Below are positions 9,570 to 17,614 of a stretch of 64,000 bases of DNA, in pieces. Made by a program: the position numbers and the translations under genes. The stretch spans positions 2,790,001 to 2,854,000 of the forward strand of contig NZ_AP025470.1 in the NCBI RefSeq assembly GCF_024347375.1, given 5' to 3'. Each line of letters begins with the position of its first letter. Positions within the stretch are counted from its first letter, which is position 1. Under the pieces are notes generated by a model. That model searched no databases. It saw only the letters and a program-made list of their open reading frames with translations, and was not told the DNA's origin. Origin of the DNA: Vibrio coralliirubri (lineage in GTDB: Bacteria > Pseudomonadota > Gammaproteobacteria > Enterobacterales > Vibrionaceae).

Positions 9570-9974
9570 CGTATTCACCCATAAATTTAAAAATTGAGTA
9601 AGAAGCAAATTGGAGCGCTTCGAAAGTTAGCTAAACTATATGGGCTTATTTTTTACCGTGAATTAAATCAAGCTAATAAAGTGATCAGCTTCAAATCTCA
9701 AAATCAGCGACAAAATTAATTATATAAAAATCATCAAGTTAGAATTAACGGCACTTCCGTCAGTTTTATTTTGACGTAAAAATTGAGAATTGAATCACAA
9801 TCTTTTTAAAGGATTTCATAAAATCGTGTCGTTGATAGAGAGAAAGGTTTAAGAGTTTGTTCGGGTTGTTATACTTTTCGTACAAACAACGTGACATCGT
9901 TCTCAAAAAAAACCGTTAAAAAACACCGTCAAAATCGATTTTAACGAGTTTAATACTTCCTCAAGGAGCTCCCT
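9570..9974. other. Intergenic region between divergent genes
   Basis: An AT-rich gap of about 400 bases that must hold promoters for the hexosaminidase (-) and the TraB/GumN gene (+). It contains a CRP-like site at 9680-9695 and a 12-bp perfect palindrome AAAATCGATTTT at 9932-9943. The palindrome overlaps a longer inverted repeat, CGTTAAAA (9915-9922) and TTTTAACG (9940-9947). No gene was seen. Confidence 0.5.
9680..9695. promoter_or_regulatory. Possible CRP site upstream of the beta-hexosaminidase
   Basis: AGTGA-N6-TCAAA matches the two CRP half-sites at 4 of 5 positions each, 111 bp before the start at 9569. Catabolite control of a GlcNAc-releasing enzyme is reasonable, but this is only a motif match. 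Confidence 0.33.
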
Positions 9975-10862
9975 TTGCGCCCACTCTGGTACATGGTTTT
10001 ATTCGTTCTCGCTTTTTCAGCTAGGCAAGCGGTCGCCGAGCCCCTTTATTGGCAAGCAAAAAAGGATGACCTGACACTCACTATCCTAGGTTCGGTGCAC
10101 GTTGGGGACGAGAGTATGTACCCACTCCCTTCGAAAATCACCGACGCGCTAAAAAACAGTGATGGGTTAGTTATCGAAACGGATATCAGAAAGTCCGATG
10201 GCGTTGTATATCCCCACAACAAACTCACAACTGCCGATGTACTCAATGAACAACAGCTGCAATTATTAACCGACATATCAAAATCATTGGGCATGCCGAC
10301 GCAACAACTGCTTAGCTCACCGCCTTGGGCGACTTCTCTTTCGATACAGATGCAGCAGCTAAAAAACCTTGGTTATAGCTCCGCCAGCGGCGTTGATGTG
10401 ACGCTAGCTTACAAAGCGACTATCCAAGATGTTCCGGTTATCAGTTTAGAGCCACTACAATTCCAAATAGACCTGATGACAAAACAAAAGGACGACGGTA
10501 AAGAGTGGTTAGTCAGTAGCCTTGAAGAGTTCGACCAAACTGATCGTGTGGTTCATTGCCTGATTGAAAGCTGGAAAGCGGGTGATTTAGCGAAGCTGGA
10601 AGTCTTCTCAGAGCTGTCAGAGATGTCGCCTGAACTTGAGAAAGCGTTCTTAACCGATCGCAACATAGACTGGGCAAACAAACTATCCTCCAACGATTGG
10701 AAACTTAAGTCTAAAGGGAACTACTTGATAGTAGTAGGCACCTTGCACCTAATTGGAGAAGGTAACCTTATACAGTTATTAGAAAAGAAAGGCTTCAGTG
10801 TCATCCAGCAATCACAAAGCCAAGCGGCCCAATGTCAATTTGAGGCTAGCCCAAAAAGCTAA
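9975..10862 (+). CDS. TraB/GumN family protein, exported
   Basis: A 295-residue protein with an N-terminal signal segment ('WYMVLFVLAFSARQAVAE'). Family marks are 'LTILGSVHVGDESMYPLP' near the start (the GxxH motif), 'GLVIETDI', and the late 'IVVGTLHLIGEGNLIQLLE'. Members of the TraB/GumN/TIKI fold are putative metal-dependent proteases or hydrolases, and the bacterial role is mostly unknown. The start is a TTG at 9975 with AAGGAG six bases upstream; the first ATG is 18 bases later and lacks such a site. It appears to stand alone. Confidence 0.85.
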   Translation: MRPLWYMVLFVLAFSARQAVAEPLYWQAKKDDLTLTILGSVHVGDESMYPLPSKITDALKNSDGLVIETDIRKSDGVVYPHNKLTTADVLNEQQLQLLTDISKSLGMPTQQLLSSPPWATSLSIQMQQLKNLGYSSASGVDVTLAYKATIQDVPVISLEPLQFQIDLMTKQKDDGKEWLVSSLEEFDQTDRVVHCLIESWKAGDLAKLEVFSELSEMSPELEKAFLTDRNIDWANKLSSNDWKLKSKGNYLIVVGTLHLIGEGNLIQLLEKKGFSVIQQSQSQAAQCQFEASPKS

Positions 10863-10983
10863 CAATATTCACCTCATTTTGTTTTCGTTATAAAAGCATT
10901 TCCTTAATAACAGAATCTTTACATTTAATAGCATCATTGCGGTGCTATTATCTTTCGCTCTTTTTACCTATGGCGTTGTTCTA

Positions 10984-11406
10984 ATGAAACCAGTACTTTT
11001 TGCTTTCCCTTTAGCCCTCACGATGCTGATGCCCTCAATAGCCTCAGCCAAAGAAACATGCACCATCGAACAGTTTCAGGCGATAGACATACAACCGGAT
11101 ACCAAAGGCGGTGTATTAGATAAAGAAAGCGGACAGTTTTTGATTACTGAGAAACCACCGATGCGCTGCGCCAATATTACATTCACAACCTCTACAACAC
11201 GAAACCGTATCGCAAGCCAAATGAACAACAATTTTGAAGCCAACTTTTACGACAACCAAACGGGAAGCTCTCACTCGGTGGCGTTTGACGAAGATGAAGT
11301 AAAGGCAGGTTACATTCGAATAGGCCCGAATAAGCCAGCGGAAGCGTATGTTTGTTTTGTTACCTCGGAAACACCAATAAAAGATATTACGTGCGATGTT
11401 AAGTAA
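10984..11406 (+). CDS. Small exported protein of unknown function
   Basis: A 140-residue protein with a signal peptide ending 'ASA'. The mature part is polar and has four cysteines (in 'KETCTIEQ', 'MRCANITF', 'AYVCFVTS' and 'ITCDVK'), enough for two disulfides in the periplasm. I recognise no family. The ATG at 10984 gives a proper signal peptide and is preferred over a GTG at 10942, although the ribosome-binding site is weak. It follows the TraB/GumN gene by about 120 bp, and it is unclear whether the two are linked. Confidence 0.6.
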   Translation: MKPVLFAFPLALTMLMPSIASAKETCTIEQFQAIDIQPDTKGGVLDKESGQFLITEKPPMRCANITFTTSTTRNRIASQMNNNFEANFYDNQTGSSHSVAFDEDEVKAGYIRIGPNKPAEAYVCFVTSETPIKDITCDVK

Positions 11407-11522
11407 ACAGATTTGGGACGGGCTTATTGGGTCAATCCTTGTATCTAAACTTGGTGTTTAGAACAACAGAGATTCCCGACTCACTCCTTCGTCGCTCTAA
11501 TGAGTTACACATATACCAGAAC

Positions 11523-11588
11523 GCAAAAGCCGTAGTCCCTTCTATTACAGAGAGTGCTACGACTTTTTTCAATGTAATCGGTGAAGAG
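11523..11588. repeat. Decayed copy of the tRNA-Pro 3' end and its terminator
   Basis: This stretch repeats 11645-11699 in the same order: GCAAAAGCCGTAG, a spacer, CTACG-CTTT, AATGT and TCGGTGAAGAG. The last block is the 3' acceptor end of tRNA-Pro read on the + strand. The copy has lost the CCA match and the rest of the tRNA is only faintly recognisable. It may be a lost second tRNA-Pro or the scar of an element once integrated at the tRNA end. A 63-codon + strand frame across it (11427-11618) is not called. Confidence 0.65.
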
Positions 11589-11644
11589 CTTATTTTGAAC
11601 ATCAGGCGAACCCGTTGACCAAGTGATTATCTTTATCCTGAAAT

Positions 11645-11680
11645 GCAAAAAAGCCGTAGCATTTCTGCTACGGCTTTCTT
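11645..11680 (-). terminator. Terminator of tRNA-Pro
   Basis: On the minus strand AAAGCCGTAGCAGAAATGCT begins an 11-bp stem closed by AGCATTTC...ACGGCTTT, followed by six T. It starts a few bases past the tRNA 3' end. Confidence 0.85.
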
Positions 11681-11685
11681 TAATG

Positions 11686-11762
<77 letters not shown>

Positions 11763-11799
11763 AGATATCTAACTGGCTGATTGCCTGTCGATGGAGCGT

Positions 11800-11827
11800 A
11801 TAATACGGATTCTAAATTTATCCGCAA
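11800..11827 (-). promoter_or_regulatory. Promoter of tRNA-Pro
   Basis: On the minus strand TTGCGG (-35, 11822-11827) and TATTAT (-10, 11800-11805) are 16 bp apart, with a GC-containing discriminator after the -10 box. It is well placed about 38 bp before the tRNA. Confidence 0.65.
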
Positions 11828-12017
11828 GCGCTTTTTCTCATATTTATTGTGAATTCGAATCGTTCGAACAAAAGACATACAACAACACGCTTAATGTGAC
11901 GAAAAACACACAGTTACCAACAAGTATTTAACTTATGAAACAGGATTGATCCAGATCAGTGAATTGATAACACTAGTTAATACACTAACCCGTGTCATAT
12001 AACTTTGAGGTATACAC

Positions 12018-12158
12018 ATGGACTTTTGGCTAGATCTCCTATTTGGTAATGCGGTGGGACTATCTTCAATGATAGTAATCTTCGGGGCTCTGGGTCTCAT
12101 GATGTTTTATGGAGGCTTCTTCATCTACAAAGTTATGACTGAAAAATCTCCTCACTAG
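12018..12158 (+). CDS. DUF3149 family small membrane protein (46 aa)
   Basis: A 46-residue protein beginning 'MDFWLDLLFGNAVGLSSM', then a single hydrophobic helix ('IVIFGALGLMMFYGGFFIY') and a short charged end 'KVMTEKSPH'. The 'FW-DL-FGN-VGL' start is the mark of the DUF3149 family of tiny single-pass inner-membrane proteins of unknown role. GAGG sits 7 nt before the ATG and a strong terminator follows at 12229, so it looks like a complete one-gene unit. Confidence 0.82.
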   Translation: MDFWLDLLFGNAVGLSSMIVIFGALGLMMFYGGFFIYKVMTEKSPH

Positions 12159-12228
12159 AATCGCTCAGCCTAAATCATTTACTTTTAAGTATTCTTTTAC
12201 TCTATAAGTAAATGTCAAAACGCTTTGC

Positions 12229-12264
12229 ACCGGAGCAGACTTATTGTCTTCTCCGGTTTTTTCA
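12229..12264 (+). terminator. Terminator after the DUF3149 gene
   Basis: ACCGGAG pairs with CTCCGGT, with an inner AGAC/GTCT stem, followed by six T. Confidence 0.88.
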
Positions 12265-12328
12265 TTTTTAAACCCAGCCTCAACTTAGGTATACTTACCC
12301 TATCCTTCTCCAACTTGAGATACACACT

Positions 12329-12910
12329 ATGTCTCATGATGACGACCTAGATCTATTCCAAGAAATGATGGGCGATGTTAAACGTATCGACCATGACACC
12401 GCTGAACACCAGAAAGTACACCGAGTCACCGAATCTCACCTTGCTAAGCGTGAAGCCGCTATGTGGCTGTCTGACGACGAGAAAGACTACTTATCATTAG
12501 ACTATTCGCCAATGATCAAGCCAGATGATGTCGTTGCTTATAAAAAAGACGGTGTACAAGAAGGCGTATACAAAAAGCTGCGCCTTGGCAAATACCCTAT
12601 TCAAGCCAAGCTCGACCTTCATAGGAAAACACTGAAAGACGCACGTAACGAAGTACTTTCATTTTTGCGTCAGTGTTTAAGAATGGATGTTCGTACCGTC
12701 ATCATTGTTCACGGTAAGGGTGAACGTTCGAACCCACCTGCAATGATGAAAAGTTACGTAGCCAATTGGCTAACACAAATCAACGACGTGCAATGTGTTC
12801 ATTCTGCTCAGCAATATCATGGTGGTACGGGCGCAGTCTATGTCATGCTCAGAAAGAGTAATGAGAAAAAGCTAGAGAACAGAGAGCGCCATCAAAAGCG
12901 CACCAGTTAA
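12329..12910 (+). CDS. smrA: Smr-domain endonuclease SmrA
   Basis: A 193-residue protein with an N-terminal linker and a C-terminal Smr domain. The signature 'KLDLHRKTLKDAR', then 'IIVHGKGERS' and 'QQYHGGTGAVYVMLRKS' fits. The segment 'GVQEGVYKKLRLGKYPIQA' matches the SmrA subgroup (E. coli YdaL) better than SmrB. SmrA-type proteins are reported as DNA-nicking nucleases; the physiological role is unclear, and related Smr proteins cut mRNA at collided ribosomes. The ATG at 12329 follows a short promoter region just after a terminator. Confidence 0.88.
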   Translation: MSHDDDLDLFQEMMGDVKRIDHDTAEHQKVHRVTESHLAKREAAMWLSDDEKDYLSLDYSPMIKPDDVVAYKKDGVQEGVYKKLRLGKYPIQAKLDLHRKTLKDARNEVLSFLRQCLRMDVRTVIIVHGKGERSNPPAMMKSYVANWLTQINDVQCVHSAQQYHGGTGAVYVMLRKSNEKKLENRERHQKRTS

Positions 12911-13086
12911 TAGGTTGAGATAGATAAATGGACTAGTAACGATTTTGCATCAAGATCGATATTTCGTGCCTAGACTCACGCCAAGTGCTAAAATTGCCTC
13001 AGTTAACGAATTCCAACTCAAAGCAACTATCCAAAGGTTGCTTTTTGTTTATCTATATTTCCGTTGTGAAACGCTAAGAGAATATC

Positions 13087-14220
13087 ATGTCACAAGAATC
13101 CCAAGCTAAACGCCTTAATAAATACATCAGTGAAACTGGTTTTTGCTCACGCCGCGAAGCCGATAAGCTCATTGATGCAGGCCGAGTTACTATTAACGGT
13201 AAGATCCCTGAAATGGGTACTAAAGTCTTGCCAGGTGATGATGTTGAGATCGACAATAAGCCTGTTCGCTCAAAAGAGAAACCGATTTACATTGCTCTTA
13301 ATAAACCAACAGGTATCACCTGTACGACTGAGCGTGATATTCCTGGCAACATCGTCGACTTTATCGGCCACCACAAACGTATTTTCCCGATTGGTCGTCT
13401 AGATAAGCCTTCTGATGGTCTTATCTTCTTGACCAACGATGGCGACATCGTAAACAAGATCCTACGTGCAGGTAACAACCACGAGAAAGAATACGTGGTG
13501 CGTGTAGATAAGCCGATTACGACGGAATTCTTGAAGCAAATGGGCGCTGGCGTTCATATTCTCGATACTGTTACCTTGCCATGTAAGGTCGAGAAAGAAA
13601 CCAAGTTTTCGTTCCGAATTACACTAACACAAGGCCTTAACCGCCAAATTCGCCGTATGTGTGAAGCGCTCGGTTATGAAGTATTTAAACTGCGTCGCGT
13701 TCGTATTATGAACATCTCACTAGACGGTATTCCTAACGGCAAATGGCGCTACCTGAGCGACGAAGAGATCACTGAAATTTTAGCGATGTGTGAAGGCTCA
13801 GTAAGTACGGAAGATGCGTCAAAAATGAACGCGAAAGGTCAACGCATTCGCAAAGCGACTGACGCGAAACTTTTTGATAGCCGTGAAGAGAACCAAGCTT
13901 CAACAGCGCGCCGTAATCAAAACGAGAACCGTACACGCACTTACCGCGGTAACAATGCGGATGAATTCCGTCATGCACCTAACTCAAAGCGTGGCCGCAA
14001 TTCATCGAATGGTGAAAGCGGTGGTAATACCGAGAACTGGAAATCGAACTCTCGTTCAGAGCGTTCTAATTCAGATAGAAACCGTTCGGATCGCAATCGT
14101 ACAGAGCGCGACAATAACGATCGTAGAAGCGGTAAACCGGCAAACCGTAGTCAAGATTCAAACAGACCGAACAAGCCTGCACCAAAGCGTGTTGGTGGTA
14201 CTTTAGGTCTGAAGAAGTAG
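13087..14220 (+). CDS. rluF: 23S rRNA pseudouridine(2604) synthase RluF
   Basis: This cytoplasmic enzyme converts U2604 (and nearby U2605) of 23S rRNA to pseudouridine. The N-terminal S4 RNA-binding domain ('[18 protein letters not shown]') is followed by the RsuA-type catalytic domain with the active aspartate in '[20 protein letters not shown]' and the late '[14 protein letters not shown]' motif. The core ends near residue 240. A tail of about 110 residues is rich in Asn, Arg, Ser and Asp and is probably disordered, perhaps binding RNA; E. coli RluF has a shorter one. It is a single gene with a strong terminator. Confidence 0.93.
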   Translation: MSQESQAKRLNKYISETGFCSRREADKLIDAGRVTINGKIPEMGTKVLPGDDVEIDNKPVRSKEKPIYIALNKPTGITCTTERDIPGNIVDFIGHHKRIFPIGRLDKPSDGLIFLTNDGDIVNKILRAGNNHEKEYVVRVDKPITTEFLKQMGAGVHILDTVTLPCKVEKETKFSFRITLTQGLNRQIRRMCEALGYEVFKLRRVRIMNISLDGIPNGKWRYLSDEEITEILAMCEGSVSTEDASKMNAKGQRIRKATDAKLFDSREENQASTARRNQNENRTRTYRGNNADEFRHAPNSKRGRNSSNGESGGNTENWKSNSRSERSNSDRNRSDRNRTERDNNDRRSGKPANRSQDSNRPNKPAPKRVGGTLGLKK

Positions 14221-14250
14221 TCTGAATCAGTAAGACGAGACACTCGATAT

Positions 14251-14287
14251 AAAAACGCCCGCTAGATTAGTCTAGCGGGCGTTTTTG
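14251..14287. terminator. Bidirectional terminator of rluF and ybaK
   Basis: AAAAACGCCCGCTAGA and TCTAGCGGGCGTTTTT pair perfectly over a short loop, with A and T runs on the two sides. It can serve rluF (+) and ybaK (-). Confidence 0.93.
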
Positions 14288-14323
14288 TTTATCATTCGAT
14301 AGTTTTATCATCATGACAACAAT

Positions 14324-14797
14324 CTATAAACATAGATCAGCAAACTGGCCGCGAGTCAGCAGCGTTAAGTCTTTTGGATCGAGTTCAATCTCTAGCCCAC
14401 GCTTACCTGCACTCACACATATCGTTTCAAAATCTGTCGCAGTAGAATGAACGAAGGTAGGCAGTGCTTTCTTCTGACCAAGCGGACTAATTCCACCAAC
14501 AACATAACCCGTGGTTTTCTGAGCAATCTCAGGATCAGCCATCTCTGCTTTTTTGCCTTTAGCGGCTTTTGCTGCAAGCTTTAGATTTAGCTTCTGGTCG
14601 ACAGGAATAACGGCGACTGCCAAATCTTTCGCCACACCATTCAAGCAGAACAACAGCGTTTTGAATACACGTTTGGGATCTTGACCAAGCGCTTCAACTG
14701 CTTCTAAACCATAGTTCGTATTATTGGCATCATGATGATACTGATGCACGCTATGAGCGATTTTCTTTTTCTTGGCGAGATTGATTGCAGGGGTCAT
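14324..14797 (-). CDS. ybaK: Cys-tRNA(Pro)/Cys-tRNA(Cys) deacylase YbaK
   Basis: A 157-residue cytoplasmic protein of the YbaK/EbsC family. It removes cysteine wrongly attached to tRNA-Pro, a proofreading step in translation. The conserved 'RVFKTLLFCLNG', the catalytic lysine region 'KLNLKLAAKAAKGKKAEMAD' and 'TTGYVVGGISPLGQKK' are present, and the length is normal. It stands alone between two terminators. Confidence 0.94.
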   Translation of the reverse strand: MTPAINLAKKKKIAHSVHQYHHDANNTNYGLEAVEALGQDPKRVFKTLLFCLNGVAKDLAVAVIPVDQKLNLKLAAKAAKGKKAEMADPEIAQKTTGYVVGGISPLGQKKALPTFVHSTATDFETICVSAGKRGLEIELDPKDLTLLTRGQFADLCL

Positions 14798-14823
14798 AAC
14801 AAATCCAAACGATAGATAAACAA

Positions 14824-14849
14824 AAAGCGACGCCGAGGCGTCGCTTTAG
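14824..14849 (-). terminator. Terminator of ushA/nutA
   Basis: On the minus strand AAAGCGACGCC and GGCGTCGCTTT form an 11-bp stem with a 2-nt loop followed by a T run. It lies 70 bp past the ushA stop. Confidence 0.85.
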
Positions 14850-14915
14850 TTAAATTTATCATGGTGCTAGAGTCAATCTAATTTAACACCTATTGATACA
14901 ATTGCTTGGATTCAA

Positions 14916-16577
14916 TTACTTGTAAACCATTTGGCCTGAAGGCGCGTACTTGTTCACGTCAACCGGGCTGTTTGCTTCTAGGTACTCTTTCAGTACTTCA
15001 GCATCAACAAAACCAGTATTTACGTAACCTGGGTGGTCAGACAGTTTAGGGTAACCGTCACCACCAGCAGCGTTAAAGCTTGGTACTGTGAAACGGTATG
15101 TTTCGTCTAGACGAAGTTGTTTGCCACCGATGAATACATTCGATACTTCACCGTTCGCTACTGTCATAGAGATACCAGCAAACTGAGCGTAAGCACCAGA
15201 ATCGATTGGTTTAGTCGCCACGACATTTAGGTAATCTAGAACTTCTTTACCTGTCATATCTGTGTAAGTCAGGATGTTTGCAAAAGGTTGTACCTTCAGT
15301 ACATCTTTGTAAGTAACATTACCAGCTTCAATTGAGTCACGAACGCCGCCAGAGTTCATCACAGCGAAGTCTGCTTTTGCACGCTCCATGTGAGAAGTCG
15401 CAATCAAACGACCTAGGTTAGTCTGTTGGAAGCGAACGACGTTACGATCGCCTTCAAGCTTGCCATTTGTCTCAGCGATTTGAACTTCTAGCTGTGCTTG
15501 ACCTTGCTCTTGGAAAGGACGTAGGAACTCAAGTAGCTCAGGGTCTTGTGCGATTTCATCTTGAATAAGAACACGTTGCTTCTTACCGTCAATCTTAACT
15601 TTCTTCTTAAGGTTAACTGGAATCAGGTCGTAGCTCACCATCTCTAGCTCGCCGTTACGGAATTCGTAATCAGCACGACCTACGTACTTGCCCCACTCGT
15701 GAGCTTGAACAATGTAGGTACCGTTCTGTACGTCTGGTTTACACTCATCACCCGGCTTGAAGTTTTTCTTCGCAACGTTAGGGCCTTCCATACATACAGG
15801 CTCTTGAGAATGACCACCAACGATCATGTCTAGATCGCCTTCGTTTAGGTAACGAGCAAGTGCTACATCACCCGGTGCGTTAACACCACGTTGGCCGTTT
15901 TCGTAGTGACCCATGTGAGTCACAGCAAAAATTAGATCAGGTTTTTCTGTTTCTTTAAGTTCAGCGATTAGCTTCTTCGCTTCTTCTTTAGGATCACGGA
16001 AGTCGATGCCTGCGATAAATTCAGGGTTACCAATCTTTTGGGTATCTTCAGTTGTTAAACCAATAACCGCAATCTTGATACCTTGCTTTTCGAACATCTC
16101 GTAAGCTTGGAACTTACGTTCGCCTGTCGCTTTATCGTAGATGTTTGCAGATAGCATTGGGAAGTTAGCCCAATCGATCTGCTTTTGTAATACGTCTAAA
16201 GAGTTATCAAACTCGTGGTTACCCAATGCCATTGCATCGTAACCAATTTTGTTCATACCTTTGAAATCAGGTTCTGCGTCCTGAAGGTCTGACTCTGGAA
16301 CACCCGTGTTGATGTCACCGCCAGATAGAAGCAACACGCTACCGCCTTCTGCTTCAACTTCTGAACGAAGTTGGTCAACTAGCGTTTTACGCGCAGACAT
16401 GCCGTATTCGCCATATTTATTCTGCCAGAAACGACCATGGTTATCGTTTGTGTGAAGAATAGTTAGCTTGTAAGTTTCGTCTTGGTTCCAATCATGAGCT
16501 GATTGAGACGCACACCCAGCTAGAGTAGCTAGGATTGCAGCACTTAGTGCTGTCTTTAGAATAAGGCGTTGCTTCAT
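14916..16577 (-). CDS. ushA: 5'-nucleotidase / UDP-sugar hydrolase, lipoprotein (NutA type)
   Basis: This enzyme hydrolyses extracellular nucleotides to nucleosides so that they can be taken up. The 553 residues start with a lipoprotein signal 'ILATLAGCASQ', unlike the soluble periplasmic UshA of E. coli; V. parahaemolyticus NutA is the known lipoprotein form. Metallophosphatase motifs are 'TILHTNDNHGRF', 'ALGNHEFDNSLD', 'AVTHMGHYE' and 'VGGHSQEP'. The C-terminal nucleotide-binding domain has 'NSGGVRDSIEAG' and 'FNAAGGDGYP'. I prefer the ATG at 16577 to 16583 because AAGG then lies 7 nt upstream instead of 1. The IS150-group element sits about 430 bp upstream. Confidence 0.95.
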   Translation of the reverse strand: MKQRLILKTALSAAILATLAGCASQSAHDWNQDETYKLTILHTNDNHGRFWQNKYGEYGMSARKTLVDQLRSEVEAEGGSVLLLSGGDINTGVPESDLQDAEPDFKGMNKIGYDAMALGNHEFDNSLDVLQKQIDWANFPMLSANIYDKATGERKFQAYEMFEKQGIKIAVIGLTTEDTQKIGNPEFIAGIDFRDPKEEAKKLIAELKETEKPDLIFAVTHMGHYENGQRGVNAPGDVALARYLNEGDLDMIVGGHSQEPVCMEGPNVAKKNFKPGDECKPDVQNGTYIVQAHEWGKYVGRADYEFRNGELEMVSYDLIPVNLKKKVKIDGKKQRVLIQDEIAQDPELLEFLRPFQEQGQAQLEVQIAETNGKLEGDRNVVRFQQTNLGRLIATSHMERAKADFAVMNSGGVRDSIEAGNVTYKDVLKVQPFANILTYTDMTGKEVLDYLNVVATKPIDSGAYAQFAGISMTVANGEVSNVFIGGKQLRLDETYRFTVPSFNAAGGDGYPKLSDHPGYVNTGFVDAEVLKEYLEANSPVDVNKYAPSGQMVYK

Positions 16578-16989
16578 TGTCATACCTTTGAACTTTTAGG
16601 GGAATCCACTGCTTTTTTATCACTCAAACTCAACAAATGTCCGCTAAGGAAACATCGTTAGAATTTAGTAAAACATGAAGTAGTTTAAATTAAGAAGGTA
16701 AACCTAACAGAGTGATTTCATATTTATGTAGGATAGATCACCTTAATCTCCTATCGAGTGTGTAACAAAGCGGCAAAGTTACATTTGAGCAAATAAGTGA
16801 TCACAGGCAAACGTTTTCATAATTTTTTAGATTATTTGTGATTGGCTCAATTCAACATCCCCGAAAAGTGACCTTCGTTAAATTTATTCTATTTATCAAA
16901 GCTTTAATTGATAGGTTATAACATAGCAATTGGTAGGCTAACTGGTTTGAAAGTATCAACGTAACCGCAACTCGCTTATCTATAAGTAC
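16578..16989. other. Upstream region of ushA, no gene seen
   Basis: About 410 AT-rich bases that must hold the ushA promoter. It contains the inverted repeat TGTAAC (16761-16766) and GTTACA (16778-16783) 11 bp apart, a possible operator with no assigned protein. A 60-codon minus frame at 16852-17034 runs into the IS end and the broken terminator and is rejected. Confidence 0.5.
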
Positions 16990-17005
16990 AAAAAAGCCGG
17001 CGTTT
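16990..17005 (-). terminator. Distal half of the kdsA terminator, split by the IS
   Basis: On the + strand this reads a run of A, then AGCCGGC (16995-17001) and GTTT. Its partner GCCGGCT is at 18437-18443. Joining the flanks and removing one TTT gives AGCCGGC-GTTTGT-GCCGGCT with a T run on the minus strand. That is a clean intrinsic terminator for kdsA, now divided by 1.4 kb. Confidence 0.8.
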
Positions 17006-17030
17006 TGAACTGACCCCCAATAGTTGGACA
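17006..17030 (+). repeat. IS left terminal inverted repeat
   Basis: It begins TGAACTGACCCCCAAT and ends AGTTGGACA. It matches the right end at 21 of 25 positions (mismatches at positions 5, 13, 14 and 16). Confidence 0.9.
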
Positions 17031-17050
17031 CCAATTATTGGGGGTCTTTT
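17014..17050 (+). promoter_or_regulatory. IS end hairpin covering the orfA ribosome-binding site
   Basis: CCCCCAAT (17014-17021) pairs perfectly with ATTGGGGG (17037-17044). The G run is the only good Shine-Dalgarno sequence for orfA, 7 nt before its ATG, and TCTTTTT follows the stem. Transcripts entering from outside would fold and hide the site or terminate there, whereas a transcript starting inside the stem would not. This resembles the known protection of transposase genes from read-through. Confidence 0.6.
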
Positions 17051-17051
17051 T

Positions 17052-17561
17052 ATGTCCAAATATAGCCGAGAGCTAAAATGTATCATTGCTAAGCAATACT
17101 TAGATGGCACGTCATCTCTCTACTTAGCAAAACAATATTCAATTTCTTCAAGGCAGATACGGTATTGGGCTCAAGTCTTTGCCATCCATGGTACTGATTC
17201 ATTTTTACCAACTAATCATGCCGCGACTGCTCAAACAAAACGAAAAGCATTGAATTTAATGTGGACGAATGAATGGTCTCTCACGCACACTAGCGCTGTA
17301 TTAAACCTCTCATCCCCTGGAATACTCTCTGTCTGGCTTAAACGATTTAATGAGCTCGGTATCAAGGGGCTCGAAATGCGCCAGAAAGGAAGACCCTCAA
17401 TGAAACAGCAACCTCAACGTACCACTAAGCCTGATAATGAAATGACACTTGAGGAGCTAAAAGAGGAGTTGGTCTACTTACGAACCGAGAATGCCGTTCT
17501 AAAAAAGTTGGAAGAGTTGGAGCAGAAAAAAAACCGTCGAACAAAGAAAAAGCGGTCATAG
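17052..17561 (+). CDS. IS150-group OrfA (transposase DNA-binding subunit)
   Basis: A 169-residue protein with two helix-turn-helix regions ('DGTSSLYLAKQYSISSRQIRYW' and 'NEWSLTHTSAVLNLSSPGIL', read in part) and a C-terminal leucine-zipper-like coiled coil ('LEELKEELVYLRTENAVLKKLEE', in part). It binds the element ends and, in the IS3 family, usually represses transposition unless fused to OrfB. Near its end lies A8 (17526-17533), where a -1 slip joins it to OrfB. The start has GGGGG 7 nt upstream, inside the IS end hairpin. Confidence 0.92.
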   Translation: MSKYSRELKCIIAKQYLDGTSSLYLAKQYSISSRQIRYWAQVFAIHGTDSFLPTNHAATAQTKRKALNLMWTNEWSLTHTSAVLNLSSPGILSVWLKRFNELGIKGLEMRQKGRPSMKQQPQRTTKPDNEMTLEELKEELVYLRTENAVLKKLEELEQKKNRRTKKKRS

Positions 17562-17614
17562 CTCTAACTCTTAAAGGCAAGTACCCATTAAAGCACTTAC
17601 TGCACACTCTACAG

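Noticed and set aside
11427..11618. 63-codon frame on the + strand
   Set aside because: It runs through the worn tRNA-Pro copy and has no ribosome-binding site or recognisable protein pattern.
16852..17034. 60-codon minus-strand frame left of the IS
   Set aside because: It spans the IS end and the split terminator; no features.
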